From: Murdochiella sp. Marseille-P8839
Lineage (GTDB): Bacteria; Bacillota; Clostridia; Tissierellales; Peptoniphilaceae
Reading direction: 5' to 3'
Length of the DNA: 64,000 nucleotides
Assembly: GCA_019753405.1 (NCBI GenBank)
Contig: JAIKLF010000001.1
Coordinates: forward strand, 252,789 to 316,788
Shown here: positions 35,036-43,961 of the stretch, piece after piece
Layout: every line of letters begins with the position of its first letter
Numbering within the stretch: the stretch's first letter is position 1
Translations under genes and position numbers: made by a program
The notes under the pieces: generated by a model
What the model saw: only the letters and a program-made list of their open reading frames with translations
What the model was told of the DNA's origin: nothing
The model's database searches: none

Positions 35036-37762
35036 ATGGAAAAAAGGAAGAAAGAGCATTTTGTCGTAGAGGGAATGACCTGTGCAGCCTGTCAACATGC
35101 GGTGGAACGGGCAGTTTCCGCCATTGATGGCGTAGCGGATGTGCGAGTGAGTCTCATGACCAATGCGATGGAAGTCGAGTTTGACGATGAACCGGTCCGT
35201 GCGCAGGCCATCGAAGAGGCAGTAGATAAAGCGGGTTATCATGCCTATCGCAAACAGAGCACATCGGTCAAGCACACCGGATCCGATGATCACAGAGAGA
35301 ACGATGAAAATCCTTTTGCCCAGCAGGCAAAAGATATGCGCAAGCGATTAAAAATCTCCGTTCCCTTTCTATTGTTGCTGCTTACCATAGCCATGGGGCC
35401 GATGTTCGGCTTGCCTCTTCCGGCATTTTTTCTCGGCCTGAACGGAAGCATGAATTTTGCTTTGGCGCAGTTTCTGCTCGTGTTACCCATTGTGTTTGTC
35501 AATCGCATCTATTTTATCAGCGGTTTTAAGAGTCTTCGTCGGGGACAGCCGAATATGGATTCGTTAATTGCTGTTGGTGCGGCAGCAGCCGTTTTTTATG
35601 GCATATTTGCGCTCTTTCAGATCAGCTACGGGCTGGGATTCGATGATGCCGAACGCGCAATGCACTATCGTCATGACCTCTATTTTGAAGGGGCGGGTAC
35701 CATTTTGAAAATGATTACGCTGGGCAAGTACGGGGAAGTTCGAAGCAAACAAAAAACCACGCATTCGCTTCGCTCGCTGATGGCTTTGCAGCCGAAGACA
35801 GCGCGCGTATGGCGTGATGGAGAAGAGGTCATCGTTCCCATAGAAGACGTGGTAAAGGGAGACATTCTTTGTGTACGGCCGGGAGAGCGTATTGCCTTGG
35901 ATGGCGTAGTGGTTGAAGGGCAAAGCAGCGTCGATGAATCGGCGATTACGGGAGAGAGCATTCCGGTGGAAAAACAGGTGGGGGATCGGGTGACCGGCGC
36001 CACCATGAATACCGTCGGTGCTTTTCGCTTTCGTGCGACGGCGGTGGGCGAAGAAACCACACTCGCAAAGATTATCACCCTCGTGGAAGAGGCGCAGGCG
36101 ACAAAGGCGCCGATGCAGGCGCTGGCAGATAAAATTTCTGCGATTTTTGTTCCGACGGTAATCGGTATTTCGCTTTTGACTTTTTTCGTCTGGCTGGTGG
36201 TCGGGCAGCCGTTTACCTTTGCACTACGCCTTGCTATTTCGGTATTGGTTATTTCCTGTCCCTGTGCGCTCGGCCTGGCCACGCCGGTGGTCGTAATGGT
36301 CGCCACGGGAAAAGCGGCGGAAAACGGGTTGCTGATCAAATCGGCTGAAGCATTGGAACGTCTACATGAAGTGGAGCTGCTCGCTCTGGACAAGACGGGA
36401 ACAATCACCGAAGGACGCCCCCGGGTGACAGACCTGTTCCTTCGTGAGGATCTGGACAGCAAGACACTTCTTACGCTTGCGGGTTCGCTTGAGGCGCAAT
36501 CGGAACAGCCCCTAGCGCTTGCCGTGGTGGAGGCGGCAAAATCGTATTCGGTTTCTTTTCAGCCGGTAGAGGCGTTTTCGGCTTATCCCGGAATGGGAGT
36601 TCGTGCCTCGTTAATCCAAGACGGAACGACGCTCTCGCTTGTCGCCGGCAATGCACGTATGATGCAGGAGGTAGGTATTTCGATTGAAGATTTTCTTTCT
36701 TTCGCGGAGGCGTTGGCCGAAGAGGGAAAGACGCCCATCTATTTTGCAGTGGACGACAAACTGGCGGCTATTTTCGGTATAGCGGACGTCATCAAACCGA
36801 CCAGTCGAGTGGCCATACAGGAAATTTCGGCGCGTGGCATCACGCCGATGATGTTGACGGGGGATAATCCGCGCACGGCTGCGGCGATTGCGGAGGATCT
36901 CGGCATGGACAGCTTTGTTGCCGGCCTTCTGCCACAGGACAAAGAAAAGGTTCTGCGTACCTGGCAGGAAACTCATGACGGCTTTCTGGGCATGGTGGGC
37001 GACGGCATCAATGATGCGCCTGCTCTGGTGCGAGCGGATGTCGGCATCGCCATCGGCGCCGGAACGGATGTGGCTGTGGATTCGGCGGATATGGTTCTGA
37101 TTCGTTCTGATCTGCGCGATGTCGCGACGGCCATTGATCTTTCGGCCCGTACGACCACCAAAATTCGTCAGAATCTGTTCTGGGCGTTTTTCTATAACGT
37201 TCTGTGTATACCGCTCGCCGCCGGAGCGCTCTATCCTTCCTTCGGTTTGACGCTTAATCCCATGATTGCAGCCGCGGCGATGAGCCTTTCATCCGTGTTT
37301 GTTATGGCCAACGCCCTTACGCTGCAGCGCTTTCGCGTGAAACAGGACGCGGTTGTTTCTTCGTCAAAAAGTGAGGAATCAACCATCAACATTCGTTCCT
37401 TCAACAGGACGATTGGGTACAATAAAAACAGTACAGCGCAAACCGTTGATCGAAAGAGGAATGTCGTACGGCCTGAAAAAGAGACGGAAGACATGATGAA
37501 TGGAAGAAGTGCCAATGCGCGTTTTGTCGGAAAGGAGAAGATCGTGAAAAAACAATTAACCATCAAGGGGATGTCGTGCGCCCATTGTCAAAAGCACGTG
37601 CAGGATGCGTTGAACGCATTGGAAGGCGTTCATGCCGAGGTGGATTTAGAAAAGGCGATTGCCGAAGTGACGTTGACAAAAGAAATTCGGGACGAGGAGT
37701 TAATTCAGGCCGTCGAGGATGCCGGCTATACGGTAAGTGGCATCGAGGAGCAAGTATGCTGA
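35036..37762 (+). CDS. copA: copper-exporting P1B ATPase with C-terminal CopZ-like domain
   Basis: 908-aa heavy-metal P-type ATPase. An N-terminal metal-binding domain has GMTCAACQ (Cys 16 and 19). Membrane helices follow, with the ion-site CPC at residues 408-410, phosphorylation site DKTGTITEG (Asp 452) and hinge [13 protein letters not shown] and NALTL/MSLSS motifs point to Cu(I). Unusually, after the last helices there is a 65-residue polar linker and then a second metal-binding domain with GMSCAHCQ (Cys 848 and 851), identical in type to the free chaperone CopZ. The frame is continuous, so fusion is real at sequence level. ATG at 35036 follows TAGGAGCAACATAGA. Confidence 0.92.
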   Translation: MEKRKKEHFVVEGMTCAACQHAVERAVSAIDGVADVRVSLMTNAMEVEFDDEPVRAQAIEEAVDKAGYHAYRKQSTSVKHTGSDDHRENDENPFAQQAKDMRKRLKISVPFLLLLLTIAMGPMFGLPLPAFFLGLNGSMNFALAQFLLVLPIVFVNRIYFISGFKSLRRGQPNMDSLIAVGAAAAVFYGIFALFQISYGLGFDDAERAMHYRHDLYFEGAGTILKMITLGKYGEVRSKQKTTHSLRSLMALQPKTARVWRDGEEVIVPIEDVVKGDILCVRPGERIALDGVVVEGQSSVDESAITGESIPVEKQVGDRVTGATMNTVGAFRFRATAVGEETTLAKIITLVEEAQATKAPMQALADKISAIFVPTVIGISLLTFFVWLVVGQPFTFALRLAISVLVISCPCALGLATPVVVMVATGKAAENGLLIKSAEALERLHEVELLALDKTGTITEGRPRVTDLFLREDLDSKTLLTLAGSLEAQSEQPLALAVVEAAKSYSVSFQPVEAFSAYPGMGVRASLIQDGTTLSLVAGNARMMQEVGISIEDFLSFAEALAEEGKTPIYFAVDDKLAAIFGIADVIKPTSRVAIQEISARGITPMMLTGDNPRTAAAIAEDLGMDSFVAGLLPQDKEKVLRTWQETHDGFLGMVGDGINDAPALVRADVGIAIGAGTDVAVDSADMVLIRSDLRDVATAIDLSARTTTKIRQNLFWAFFYNVLCIPLAAGALYPSFGLTLNPMIAAAAMSLSSVFVMANALTLQRFRVKQDAVVSSSKSEESTINIRSFNRTIGYNKNSTAQTVDRKRNVVRPEKETEDMMNGRSANARFVGKEKIVKKQLTIKGMSCAHCQKHVQDALNALEGVHAEVDLEKAIAEVTLTKEIRDEELIQAVEDAGYTVSGIEEQVC
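37544..37762 (+). CDS. possible internally started CopZ-like copper chaperone
   Basis: Inside copA, in the same frame, GTG at 37544 is preceded by AAAGGAG at a spacing of 6 bases (37531-37537). Starting there gives a 72-aa protein ([16 protein letters not shown]...) that is a complete HMA-domain chaperone with Cys 12 and 15. The linker just upstream looks like non-conserved intergenic sequence translated through. Either copZ was once separate and lost the stop codon before it, or both products are made from one mRNA. This is an inference from the ribosome-binding site and length. Confidence 0.55.
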   Translation: MKKQLTIKGMSCAHCQKHVQDALNALEGVHAEVDLEKAIAEVTLTKEIRDEELIQAVEDAGYTVSGIEEQVC

Positions 37763-38583
37763 AGCTCTTCGCGTTTGATCTCGATAATACGCTATTGGTT
37801 GACGGAAGTATCAACGGAAGAAATCGGGAGAGCCTGCGCGCTTTGCAAAATGCGGGAAAGACCGTCGCGCTGGTGACGGGACGTGTTTTGCGCTCGCCGC
37901 AATTTCTGGCTGCACAGGCAGGCCTTCGCGCGTATTGCATCGGTTCAAACGGTGCGGTAGTCGCGACTCCGGACGGAAAAGTGCTTTACAAAGAGGCGAT
38001 TGATACTCCGGTCGCTGTTCAGCTCATTCAGATTGGGATTCGACACCGGATTTATTTTCATTTCTATTCGCAGGAGACATTGTTTTCGCCCTATTGTTGG
38101 CCGGAACGGTTTGATCATCTGATTGCTTCGAAGACCGATTATGGTATGCGTATGCAATGCAACATCCATATTCAGGAGCGTGCCGATCTGGAAATGGGCT
38201 CTCAGGAAATGCTGAAGATACAGTATTTTCCGGGGGAGGATGTGGATCTGCAAAATGCTTTACTTCGCGAATTGCGGGGATTGTCGTCCGTTTCCATCAC
38301 CATGTCCGGAAAGGGACTTGTGGAGGTGATGTCCGAGGGCGTGGACAAATGGAACGGCATACAGGTGATTGCGCAAGAGCTCGACCTTTCCTCCGAAGAG
38401 ATTTGTGCCATGGGGGATTATGCTAACGACAGCCGCATGATTGCTGAGGCCGGAATGGGAATTGCCATGGGAAATGCGCTTCCTGAAGTTAAGGAAATTG
38501 CGGATCGTGTGACGTCTTCGTATTCCGAATACGGTGTTGCACAGGCATTGGAGCAACTGAAGGAAGAGGGACTCTGGTCATGA
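37756..38583 (+). CDS. Cof-type HAD hydrolase
   Basis: 275-aa haloacid-dehalogenase-superfamily phosphatase of the Cof/YwpJ type. Motif I is [13 protein letters not shown] (nucleophile Asp near residue 7), motif II is in ALVTGR, motif III a Lys in the VDKWNGIQ region and motif [14 protein letters not shown] type-C2 cap domain fills the middle. Likely substrates are sugar or nucleotide phosphates such as FMN; this cannot be resolved. It starts inside the end of copA (ATG at 37756) and its stop overlaps the trxB start (ATGA). Confidence 0.88.
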   Translation: MLKLFAFDLDNTLLVDGSINGRNRESLRALQNAGKTVALVTGRVLRSPQFLAAQAGLRAYCIGSNGAVVATPDGKVLYKEAIDTPVAVQLIQIGIRHRIYFHFYSQETLFSPYCWPERFDHLIASKTDYGMRMQCNIHIQERADLEMGSQEMLKIQYFPGEDVDLQNALLRELRGLSSVSITMSGKGLVEVMSEGVDKWNGIQVIAQELDLSSEEICAMGDYANDSRMIAEAGMGIAMGNALPEVKEIADRVTSSYSEYGVAQALEQLKEEGLWS

Positions 38584-39521
38584 GCGAAGGACTGAATAAA
38601 GATAGAAAAAGCGTAGATATCCTCGTCATTGGCGGTGGTCCGGCAGGACTTTCTGCTGCACTCTATGCGGCACGAAGCGGAAAAAAAGTCGTCGTGCTGG
38701 AAAAGGAGACCATCGGCGGACAAATGATGGTTACGGCGGTCATTGAGAATATGCCCGGCGGGGACAGCGACCCGAGTGTGCTTGCCGATCGCATGAAAGA
38801 GCAGGCCGAACATTTCGGTGCGCAGTTTTTGCGCGGTGAGGTGACAAGTGTTGCCTTAGATTTGACGCCGAAGCGCGTAGAAACCGAAGAGAATGTCTGG
38901 GAAGCGGGAGCAGTCATTCTTGCTACGGGAGCGAATCCGCGTACTCTCGGCTTGCCGGGAGAAGACGCGTATGTCGGGCGGGGTTTGGGCTATTGCGCTA
39001 CTTGTGACGGCCCGTTTTTTGCCGGCCTTCCCATCTATGTGGTCGGTGGCGGTGATGCCGCATTTGATGAAGGCCTCTATCTTTCCACGCTCAGCGATAA
39101 CGTGACGATCCTTTATCGCGGGCATACGCCGCGTGCAACCAAATTGCTTCAGGAACGGGCGCAGGCGTCCGGTAAAATTCACGTCGTTTTGAACACGGAA
39201 GTGGTTCGACTCGGCGGTGATCCGATGCTGAGCTCGTTTGTCATGCGCAATAATGTCACGGGAAAAGAAGAGACGGTTGAAGGAGACTTTGGCCTGTTTA
39301 TATACATCGGTATGATCCCTAACACCTCGCTTTATCAGGGGCAGGTTACCTTGGATGAGGCAGGTTACATTGTGGCCGGAGAGGACACAAAAACCAATGT
39401 GGAAGGCGTATTCGCCGCTGGGGATGTACGTACAAAAACTGTGCGTCAAATTGTCGGCGCTCTTTCGGACGGTGCGACGGCAGCGATTGAGGCGGGACGT
39501 TATTTGGATCAGAAGCAATAG
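38580..39521 (+). CDS. trxB: thioredoxin reductase-like flavoprotein
   Basis: 313-aa two-domain FAD/NADPH oxidoreductase. FAD-binding VIGGGPAGLSAALYAARSG, redox-active CATC with the following DG (YCATCDGPFF, near residues 138-147), NADPH-binding VVGGGDAAFDEGLYL, and the C-terminal FAAGDVRTKTVRQIVGAL are all present. It most likely reduces thioredoxin. It differs from typical TrxB in the second domain (GDAAFDE where GDSAVEE is more usual), so a specialised partner is possible. ATGA overlap with the HAD gene. Confidence 0.88.
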   Translation: MSEGLNKDRKSVDILVIGGGPAGLSAALYAARSGKKVVVLEKETIGGQMMVTAVIENMPGGDSDPSVLADRMKEQAEHFGAQFLRGEVTSVALDLTPKRVETEENVWEAGAVILATGANPRTLGLPGEDAYVGRGLGYCATCDGPFFAGLPIYVVGGGDAAFDEGLYLSTLSDNVTILYRGHTPRATKLLQERAQASGKIHVVLNTEVVRLGGDPMLSSFVMRNNVTGKEETVEGDFGLFIYIGMIPNTSLYQGQVTLDEAGYIVAGEDTKTNVEGVFAAGDVRTKTVRQIVGALSDGATAAIEAGRYLDQKQ

Positions 39522-39539
39522 AAAGAGAACGGAGCAAGC

Positions 39540-40445
39540 ATGGCTTCGACGAGAAAACGAAAAAAGAAAAGGCCGCTGAGTGATTTGATGGGGAAGTGGC
39601 ATCGTGTGATTGTGCTCGTTCTCGGTGCGCTCCTGCTGTTCAGCGTACTTTTCTCCATATATCGGAGTAATATGACATTCAAAACGACAGAATACACGGT
39701 GGAAAGTCCTTTTCTGCCGAATGCATTTAACAATTACCGCATTGCCCAGATATCGGACTTGCACGACAATGTTTTCGGACAAAACGGAAGTAAACTGCTG
39801 GAAGCGATTGACGAAGCTGAGCCCAATATAGTCGTGCTTACGGGTGATATTACTTCCCGACGCACACAAAATACGGATGCGGTAATCGATGAACTTAAAC
39901 CGATTGCGGAAAAGTATCCGACCTATTATATTCGCGGAAACCACGAACTCTATCGTGATCAAAGTATGGAAAATGCAGAGGCGTTCTATAAAGACCTCGA
40001 TGCGATTGGCGTCATTCGGCTCGAAAATCGCACAGTTACACTGATGCATCGTGAAGCGACCATTCGCCTTGTCGGGCTGATGGAGCCGCTGGGCTGCTAT
40101 GAGTACTCTTCACCCCCGAAGATGGACGAATTGTTGGGAGAAAAAGGTGACGGCTACACTGTTCTGTTGGCACATAATCCGTTGCCTTTCCAAACCTATG
40201 TGGATTGGGGCGCGGATCTGATCCTGTCCGGCCATGTCCATGGCGGCGTCATTCGTCTGCCGTTCATCGGCGGTCTGCTGTCGCCTGAGCGCAGCTTTTT
40301 TCCGGCGTACAGTAAAGGCGTCTATCAAAGCGGCAAACAGAGCATGGTGGTGTCCACCGGTATGGGTGGCCCCCGGTTTCCCTTTCGCCTGTTTAACGAC
40401 CAGGAACTGGTCGTCGTAACGTTGACATCGCAGTCCATTCACTGA
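39540..40445 (+). CDS. membrane-anchored metallophosphoesterase (YaeI-like)
   Basis: 301-aa protein with one N-terminal membrane helix (about residues 20-38) behind a very basic start (RKRKKKRP), so the catalytic domain faces outside. Calcineurin-like metal motifs follow: QISDLHDNVFG (DxH), LTGDITSRR (GD), IRGNHELY (GNHE), LLAHNPLPF (H) and LSGHVHGGVIRLPF (GHxH). This set is typical of YaeI/YkuE-type phosphoesterases. ATG at 39540 is 18 bases after trxB behind GAACGGAGCAAGC. Confidence 0.88.
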   Translation: MASTRKRKKKRPLSDLMGKWHRVIVLVLGALLLFSVLFSIYRSNMTFKTTEYTVESPFLPNAFNNYRIAQISDLHDNVFGQNGSKLLEAIDEAEPNIVVLTGDITSRRTQNTDAVIDELKPIAEKYPTYYIRGNHELYRDQSMENAEAFYKDLDAIGVIRLENRTVTLMHREATIRLVGLMEPLGCYEYSSPPKMDELLGEKGDGYTVLLAHNPLPFQTYVDWGADLILSGHVHGGVIRLPFIGGLLSPERSFFPAYSKGVYQSGKQSMVVSTGMGGPRFPFRLFNDQELVVVTLTSQSIH

Positions 40446-40458
40446 TCAAGGAGGAACC

Positions 40459-41799
40459 ATGAATATCGTCGATATCATTCTTAAGAAGCGTGACGGGCAG
40501 ACCCTCACAGATGAGGAAATTCAGTATTTTGTCGATGGCGTAAAAACGAAGACGATTCCGGATTATCAGATTTCCGCTCTGCTCATGGCCATTTACTTTT
40601 CCGGGATGGATGGGCGAGAGGTGGCCAGCCTGACGCGGGAAATGGCCTGTTCTGGGGATCGTCTTTCTTTCCCGGAGCTTCGTCATCCCATTGTGGATAA
40701 ACATTCTTCCGGTGGTGTCGGCGATAAAACATCGTTGGTGATTGCACCCGTTGTAGCGGCCTGCGGCTTGCCCATTGCCAAACTGTCCGGACGGGGATTG
40801 GGCTTTACCGGCGGAACCATTGATAAATTGGAAAGCATTCCCGGTTTTCGTACAGAAATCAGCGAAGAGGAGTTTACGCAATTTGTTGCTCGCGACGGAA
40901 TTGCGATTATCGGCCAAAGTGCCGACATTGCGCCGGTGGATAAGGTCCTCTATGCCTTGCGCGATGTGACGGGTACGGTGGATTCTCTTCCACTCATTGC
41001 GGCATCCATCATGTCGAAAAAATTAGCCGACGGTTCGGATGCGATTGTTCTGGATGTGAAGTACGGATCCGGAGCTTTTATGAAGACGCCTGAAGAGGCG
41101 ATCCGCCTGGCAAAAGCCATGGTCGGCATTGGTGAAGATAATGGCAAGAAAACCATTGCTTTAGTTACGGATATGACACAGCCCTTAGGCTGCGCGGTGG
41201 GCAATGCCATGGAAGTCAAAGAGGCGCTGGATACGCTTAGAGGAGAAGGACCTGCGGATTTCCGTGCGGAATGCTATGCGCTGGCAGAAGCGATGCTGAT
41301 TGCCGGAGAATGCGCAAAGAGCCAAGAAGAAGCGCAAAGTCTCGTTCACGAAGCGATCACCTCCGGAAAGGCGCTTTCGAAATTTAAAGCCATGGTTAAG
41401 AATCAGGGCGGCGACGTGACCTATATCGATGATCCTTCTCGCTTCCCCAAAGCTGAATATTCCCTTGCCGGTCGAGCGGAACAGGACGGGATCGTCTCCG
41501 CCATCAATGCGGAAACCATCGGAAAGAGCTCGCTTCTTTTAGGTGCCGGCAGACGGCGCACAGAAGATCAGATTGATCCGGCGGTAGGTCTGTATGTGTA
41601 CAAAAAAGTGGGTGATCCGGTCAAAAAAGGCGAGGTTCTGTTTACCGTCGAAGCGAATGACGAGACAAAAGGAGCCGAAGCCGTAGCGCTTGCCCAATCG
41701 GCCTATACCCTCACAACGGAGCCGGTTGAACGTGCGCATACGCCGGTGTATGCCGTGGTACGCAAAGACGGCGTGACGCTTACCGAGGCGAATGCATAA
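40459..41799 (+). CDS. pdp: pyrimidine-nucleoside phosphorylase
   Basis: 446-aa enzyme splitting uridine, thymidine or deoxyuridine with phosphate to the base and (deoxy)ribose-1-phosphate. The thymidine-phosphorylase family signature SGRGLGFTGGTIDKLE is intact, with DKHSSGGVGDKTSL (phosphate binding) and MSKKLADGSDAIVLDVKYGSGAFM. The size and the Bacillus-like sequence favour pyrimidine-nucleoside phosphorylase over thymidine-specific DeoA. ATG at 40459 follows CAAGGAGGAACC. Ten bases separate it from cytidine deaminase, a classical salvage pair. Confidence 0.93.
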   Translation: MNIVDIILKKRDGQTLTDEEIQYFVDGVKTKTIPDYQISALLMAIYFSGMDGREVASLTREMACSGDRLSFPELRHPIVDKHSSGGVGDKTSLVIAPVVAACGLPIAKLSGRGLGFTGGTIDKLESIPGFRTEISEEEFTQFVARDGIAIIGQSADIAPVDKVLYALRDVTGTVDSLPLIAASIMSKKLADGSDAIVLDVKYGSGAFMKTPEEAIRLAKAMVGIGEDNGKKTIALVTDMTQPLGCAVGNAMEVKEALDTLRGEGPADFRAECYALAEAMLIAGECAKSQEEAQSLVHEAITSGKALSKFKAMVKNQGGDVTYIDDPSRFPKAEYSLAGRAEQDGIVSAINAETIGKSSLLLGAGRRRTEDQIDPAVGLYVYKKVGDPVKKGEVLFTVEANDETKGAEAVALAQSAYTLTTEPVERAHTPVYAVVRKDGVTLTEANA

Positions 41800-41809
41800 G
41801 GAGAAAACG

Positions 41810-42250
41810 ATGAAGAAATGGACCAGGCAAAATTGTCCCCAAAAAACGCTTGTGGATGCCGCAGAGGAAGCATTGGCTAATGCGTATTCTCCATATTCCC
41901 ACTTTCAGGTGGGCGCAGCCCTCTTGGATGACCACGGCGTGATTTGGAGCGGCTGCAATATTGAAAACGCCGCGTTCTCTCCGGGAACCTGTGCCGAACG
42001 TACGGCTCTATATAAGGCTGTTTCCGAAGGAGTACGGTCGTTTCAGGCCATCGCCATTGTGGGACGGCAGGAGGGCGAGAAGATGCTCACCGCGTCATTT
42101 ACGACGCCGTGTGGTGTCTGCCGACAGGCATTAAGTGAGTTTTGCACAAAGAAGATGCCGGTCTACTTAGCCAACGTAGAGGATGTTGTCGTGGAATATA
42201 CGTTGGATGAACTGCTTCCGCATTCCTTTGGACCGGAGGATTTATTGTAG
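41810..42250 (+). CDS. cdd: cytidine deaminase
   Basis: 146-aa zinc enzyme converting (deoxy)cytidine to (deoxy)uridine. YSPYSHFQVGAALL, the catalytic CAERTALYKA with zinc Cys and Glu, and TPCGVCRQALSEF are the family motifs. Product feeds the phosphorylase just upstream. ATG at 41810 follows TAAGGAGAAAACG, which includes the stop codon of pdp. Confidence 0.94.
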   Translation: MKKWTRQNCPQKTLVDAAEEALANAYSPYSHFQVGAALLDDHGVIWSGCNIENAAFSPGTCAERTALYKAVSEGVRSFQAIAIVGRQEGEKMLTASFTTPCGVCRQALSEFCTKKMPVYLANVEDVVVEYTLDELLPHSFGPEDLL

Positions 42251-42261
42251 CGAGTTTAAAA

Positions 42262-42313
42262 ATATAAAAAAGGACTTCTTCCGTGCGCTGAAAAGCGGGA
42301 AGAGGTCCTTTCG
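42262..42313. terminator. bidirectional terminator between cdd and mgtE
   Basis: AAAGGACTTCTTCC pairs with GGAAGAGGTCCTTT around an inner CGC/GCG helix with a GAAAA-type loop. Runs of A and T on either side allow it to work on both strands. Confidence 0.8.
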
Positions 42314-42319
42314 TTTGTC

Positions 42320-42353
42320 AGAGATGTAAAATCGCTAGAGATGTAAAATCGCT
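42320..42353. repeat. 17-bp perfect tandem duplication over the mgtE stop codon
   Basis: AGAGATGTAAAATCGCT occurs twice in direct succession (42320-42336 and 42337-42353). The mgtE stop codon lies at the junction, so the duplication places a second copy of the last codons just outside the gene. Confidence 0.9.
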
Positions 42354-43684
42354 TTAGCCAACAGGAAGAAAACAATCAATCCGCTGGCGTCGATAATGGT
42401 GGTGATGAGCGGAGCCGCCATTAAGGCCGGATCCACGCCGAGGCGTTCAGCCAAAAGTGGAAGCATGCCGCCGAGCAGCTTGGAAAAGAGCACAATCACC
42501 ATGACGGCTAAGCCGACGACAATGCCGACAATCGGATCGTTCGGCGGGAAGAAGGCCACACGCAGGAAAGATAGGAAACCCAGTACAAGACCCACACAGA
42601 GGGCGACGCGAAATTCTTTCCAGAGAACCTTGGGCGCATCTTTCATATCAATATCGCCGGTGGCCAATCCGCGAATGATGAGGGTGGAACTTTGCGCACC
42701 TGTATTACCGCCGGTGTCGGTGAGCATCGGTATAAAGGTGACAAGGATGGGTAGCGCCATAAAGGCATGTTCAAATGACCCTAAAATTAAACCGTTCAGC
42801 ATTCCCGAAAGCATGAGAAACAGCAGCCAGGGCAGGCGGCTTTTGGCCATATCCAAGACACTGGTGTCAAAATATTCCTTGTCATTGGGGCTGATCGCGG
42901 CCATGATCTGAAAGTCTTCACTCGCGGCCTGTTCGGAAATATCCAACGCGTCATCCGCGGTGATAATACCGACAATGCGCGATTCCGAATCCGTCACCGG
43001 AAGAGCACTGAAATCGTAGCGGGAAATCACATCCAGCGCATCTTCCTGATCGGTATCCGTGGTAACCGAGATCACATGATCATGCATAACGTCTACAATG
43101 TTCTGGTCATCCTCAGCAGACAGCAGCTCCCGAACAGATAATACGCCTAAGAGCTTGAGATCTTTGCTGGTGACGTAGACCTCCGAAAAGGAGTCTAAAA
43201 GTTGTTTCTCATTGCGAATTTTATCGATGGCTTCACGCACCGTCATGAACGGATAAATCTGAATAAATTCCGCGCTCATGACGCTTCCGGCGGATTGATC
43301 GCTGTATTTCAGAAAGCGATTAAGTTGTTCACGCTTTTTCGGCGTTGCGTTTTGCAGAACCGCTCGCACGGCATTAGCCGGCATTTCTTCTAAAAGGTCA
43401 ACCGCATCGTCGACATACAGGCCTTCAAAAATAGAAGCGGTTTGCTCTGTGGTGAAAAGAGCAACCAGATCCAGCGCGCGCGGTACGCTTAAATACGAAA
43501 AGACATGAGCCGCTTTATCTTTCGTCATAAAACGAAAGAACATGGCCGCTTCTTCTGCCGGTTCCTCTTCCAGAAGTGTCGCAACATCCGCCGCATGCAT
43601 ATCTTCAATATGCTTGCGGACGCCGACGACATCTTTTTTTTCAATTAGCTCATTGAGTTTCTCAACAAAAGTTTTATTTTCCAT
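42335..43684 (-). CDS. mgtE: magnesium transporter MgtE
   Basis: 449-aa Mg2+ channel/transporter. It has the MgtE N-terminal superhelical domain (residues 1-130), two CBS domains (about 135-260) that sense Mg2+, and five C-terminal helices. The pore motif PILVTFIPMLTDTGGNTGAQSSTLI (split around residue 325) is diagnostic. ATG at 43684 follows GGAGGTGCAAA. Expression is probably controlled by the promoter, leader ORF and terminator that lie at 43751-43949. Confidence 0.94.
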   Translation of the reverse strand: MENKTFVEKLNELIEKKDVVGVRKHIEDMHAADVATLLEEEPAEEAAMFFRFMTKDKAAHVFSYLSVPRALDLVALFTTEQTASIFEGLYVDDAVDLLEEMPANAVRAVLQNATPKKREQLNRFLKYSDQSAGSVMSAEFIQIYPFMTVREAIDKIRNEKQLLDSFSEVYVTSKDLKLLGVLSVRELLSAEDDQNIVDVMHDHVISVTTDTDQEDALDVISRYDFSALPVTDSESRIVGIITADDALDISEQAASEDFQIMAAISPNDKEYFDTSVLDMAKSRLPWLLFLMLSGMLNGLILGSFEHAFMALPILVTFIPMLTDTGGNTGAQSSTLIIRGLATGDIDMKDAPKVLWKEFRVALCVGLVLGFLSFLRVAFFPPNDPIVGIVVGLAVMVIVLFSKLLGGMLPLLAERLGVDPALMAAPLITTIIDASGLIVFFLLAKAILHL

Positions 43685-43750
43685 TTTGCACCTCCGTCAT
43701 GGTACGCACGGCAATGCAAACGTCTCCTACTAAACGGAAAAATGAGCGCC

Positions 43751-43870
43751 TCAGCGCAGAACAACAAAAAGAGAGAACAAGCGGTTCTCAATGAAAAGGC
43801 GTTCATTCATCGAACTTCGAGGTTCAGTCGGTGGCGTTTCTGCATTGTCTGAATGGTTCACAGGTCCCAT
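43751..43870 (-). CDS. candidate leader peptide of mgtE (39 aa)
   Basis: A short frame on the mgtE mRNA, ATG at 43870 with a textbook AAAGGAG 6 bases upstream, ends at TGA 66 bases before the mgtE ATG. The peptide has an acidic, proline-rich middle (DNAETPPTEPRSS, residues 8-20) and a hydrophobic C-terminus (LFSLFVVLR). Acidic/proline stretches make the ribosome unstable at low Mg2+ in the E. coli MgtL leader, so a Mg2+-sensing role is plausible. The 3' third of the frame contains a terminator hairpin. No homologue is known to me. Confidence 0.6.
   Translation of the reverse strand: MGPVNHSDNAETPPTEPRSSMNERLFIENRLFSLFVVLR
43764..43789 (-). terminator. attenuator terminator inside the mgtE leader ORF
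   Basis: On the minus strand GAGAAC CGCTT GTTCTC (6-bp stem) is followed by TCTTTTTG. It covers codons 28-35 of the leader ORF, so a translating ribosome would prevent its folding. A second small GCGC/GCGC hairpin with TCATTTTT follows at the ORF stop (43742-43759). Confidence 0.6.
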
Positions 43871-43896
43871 GTTGAACTCCTTTCTCCATGAAAATA

Positions 43897-43915
43897 GCGG
43901 GGAGTGATACCCCGC
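43897..43915 (-). terminator. GC-rich hairpin before the mgtE leader
   Basis: GCGGGG and CCCCGC pair around a 7-base loop. It is followed on the minus strand by TATTTTC and on the plus strand by TTTTATTTTA. It may end transcription from the radical-SAM gene or sit at the 5' end of the mgtE leader RNA. Confidence 0.6.
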
Positions 43916-43920
43916 CTTTT

Positions 43921-43949
43921 ATTTTAGGTGCTATGCGAAAAAATGGCAA
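43921..43949 (-). promoter_or_regulatory. promoter of the mgtE leader
   Basis: Minus-strand TTGCCA (43949-43944), a 17-base spacer and TAAAAT (43926-43921). Transcription would begin near 43914. Confidence 0.6.
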
Positions 43950-43961
43950 GAAAAAAGCGTC

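Noticed and set aside
38856-40049. 397-codon frame antisense to trxB and the phosphoesterase gene
   Set aside because: Both plus-strand genes have complete motifs; the antisense product has no recognisable domain and no ribosome-binding site.
43685-43949. M-box (ykoK) magnesium riboswitch before mgtE
   Set aside because: None of the conserved M-box segments could be found in the leader; a leader ORF and terminator are there instead.
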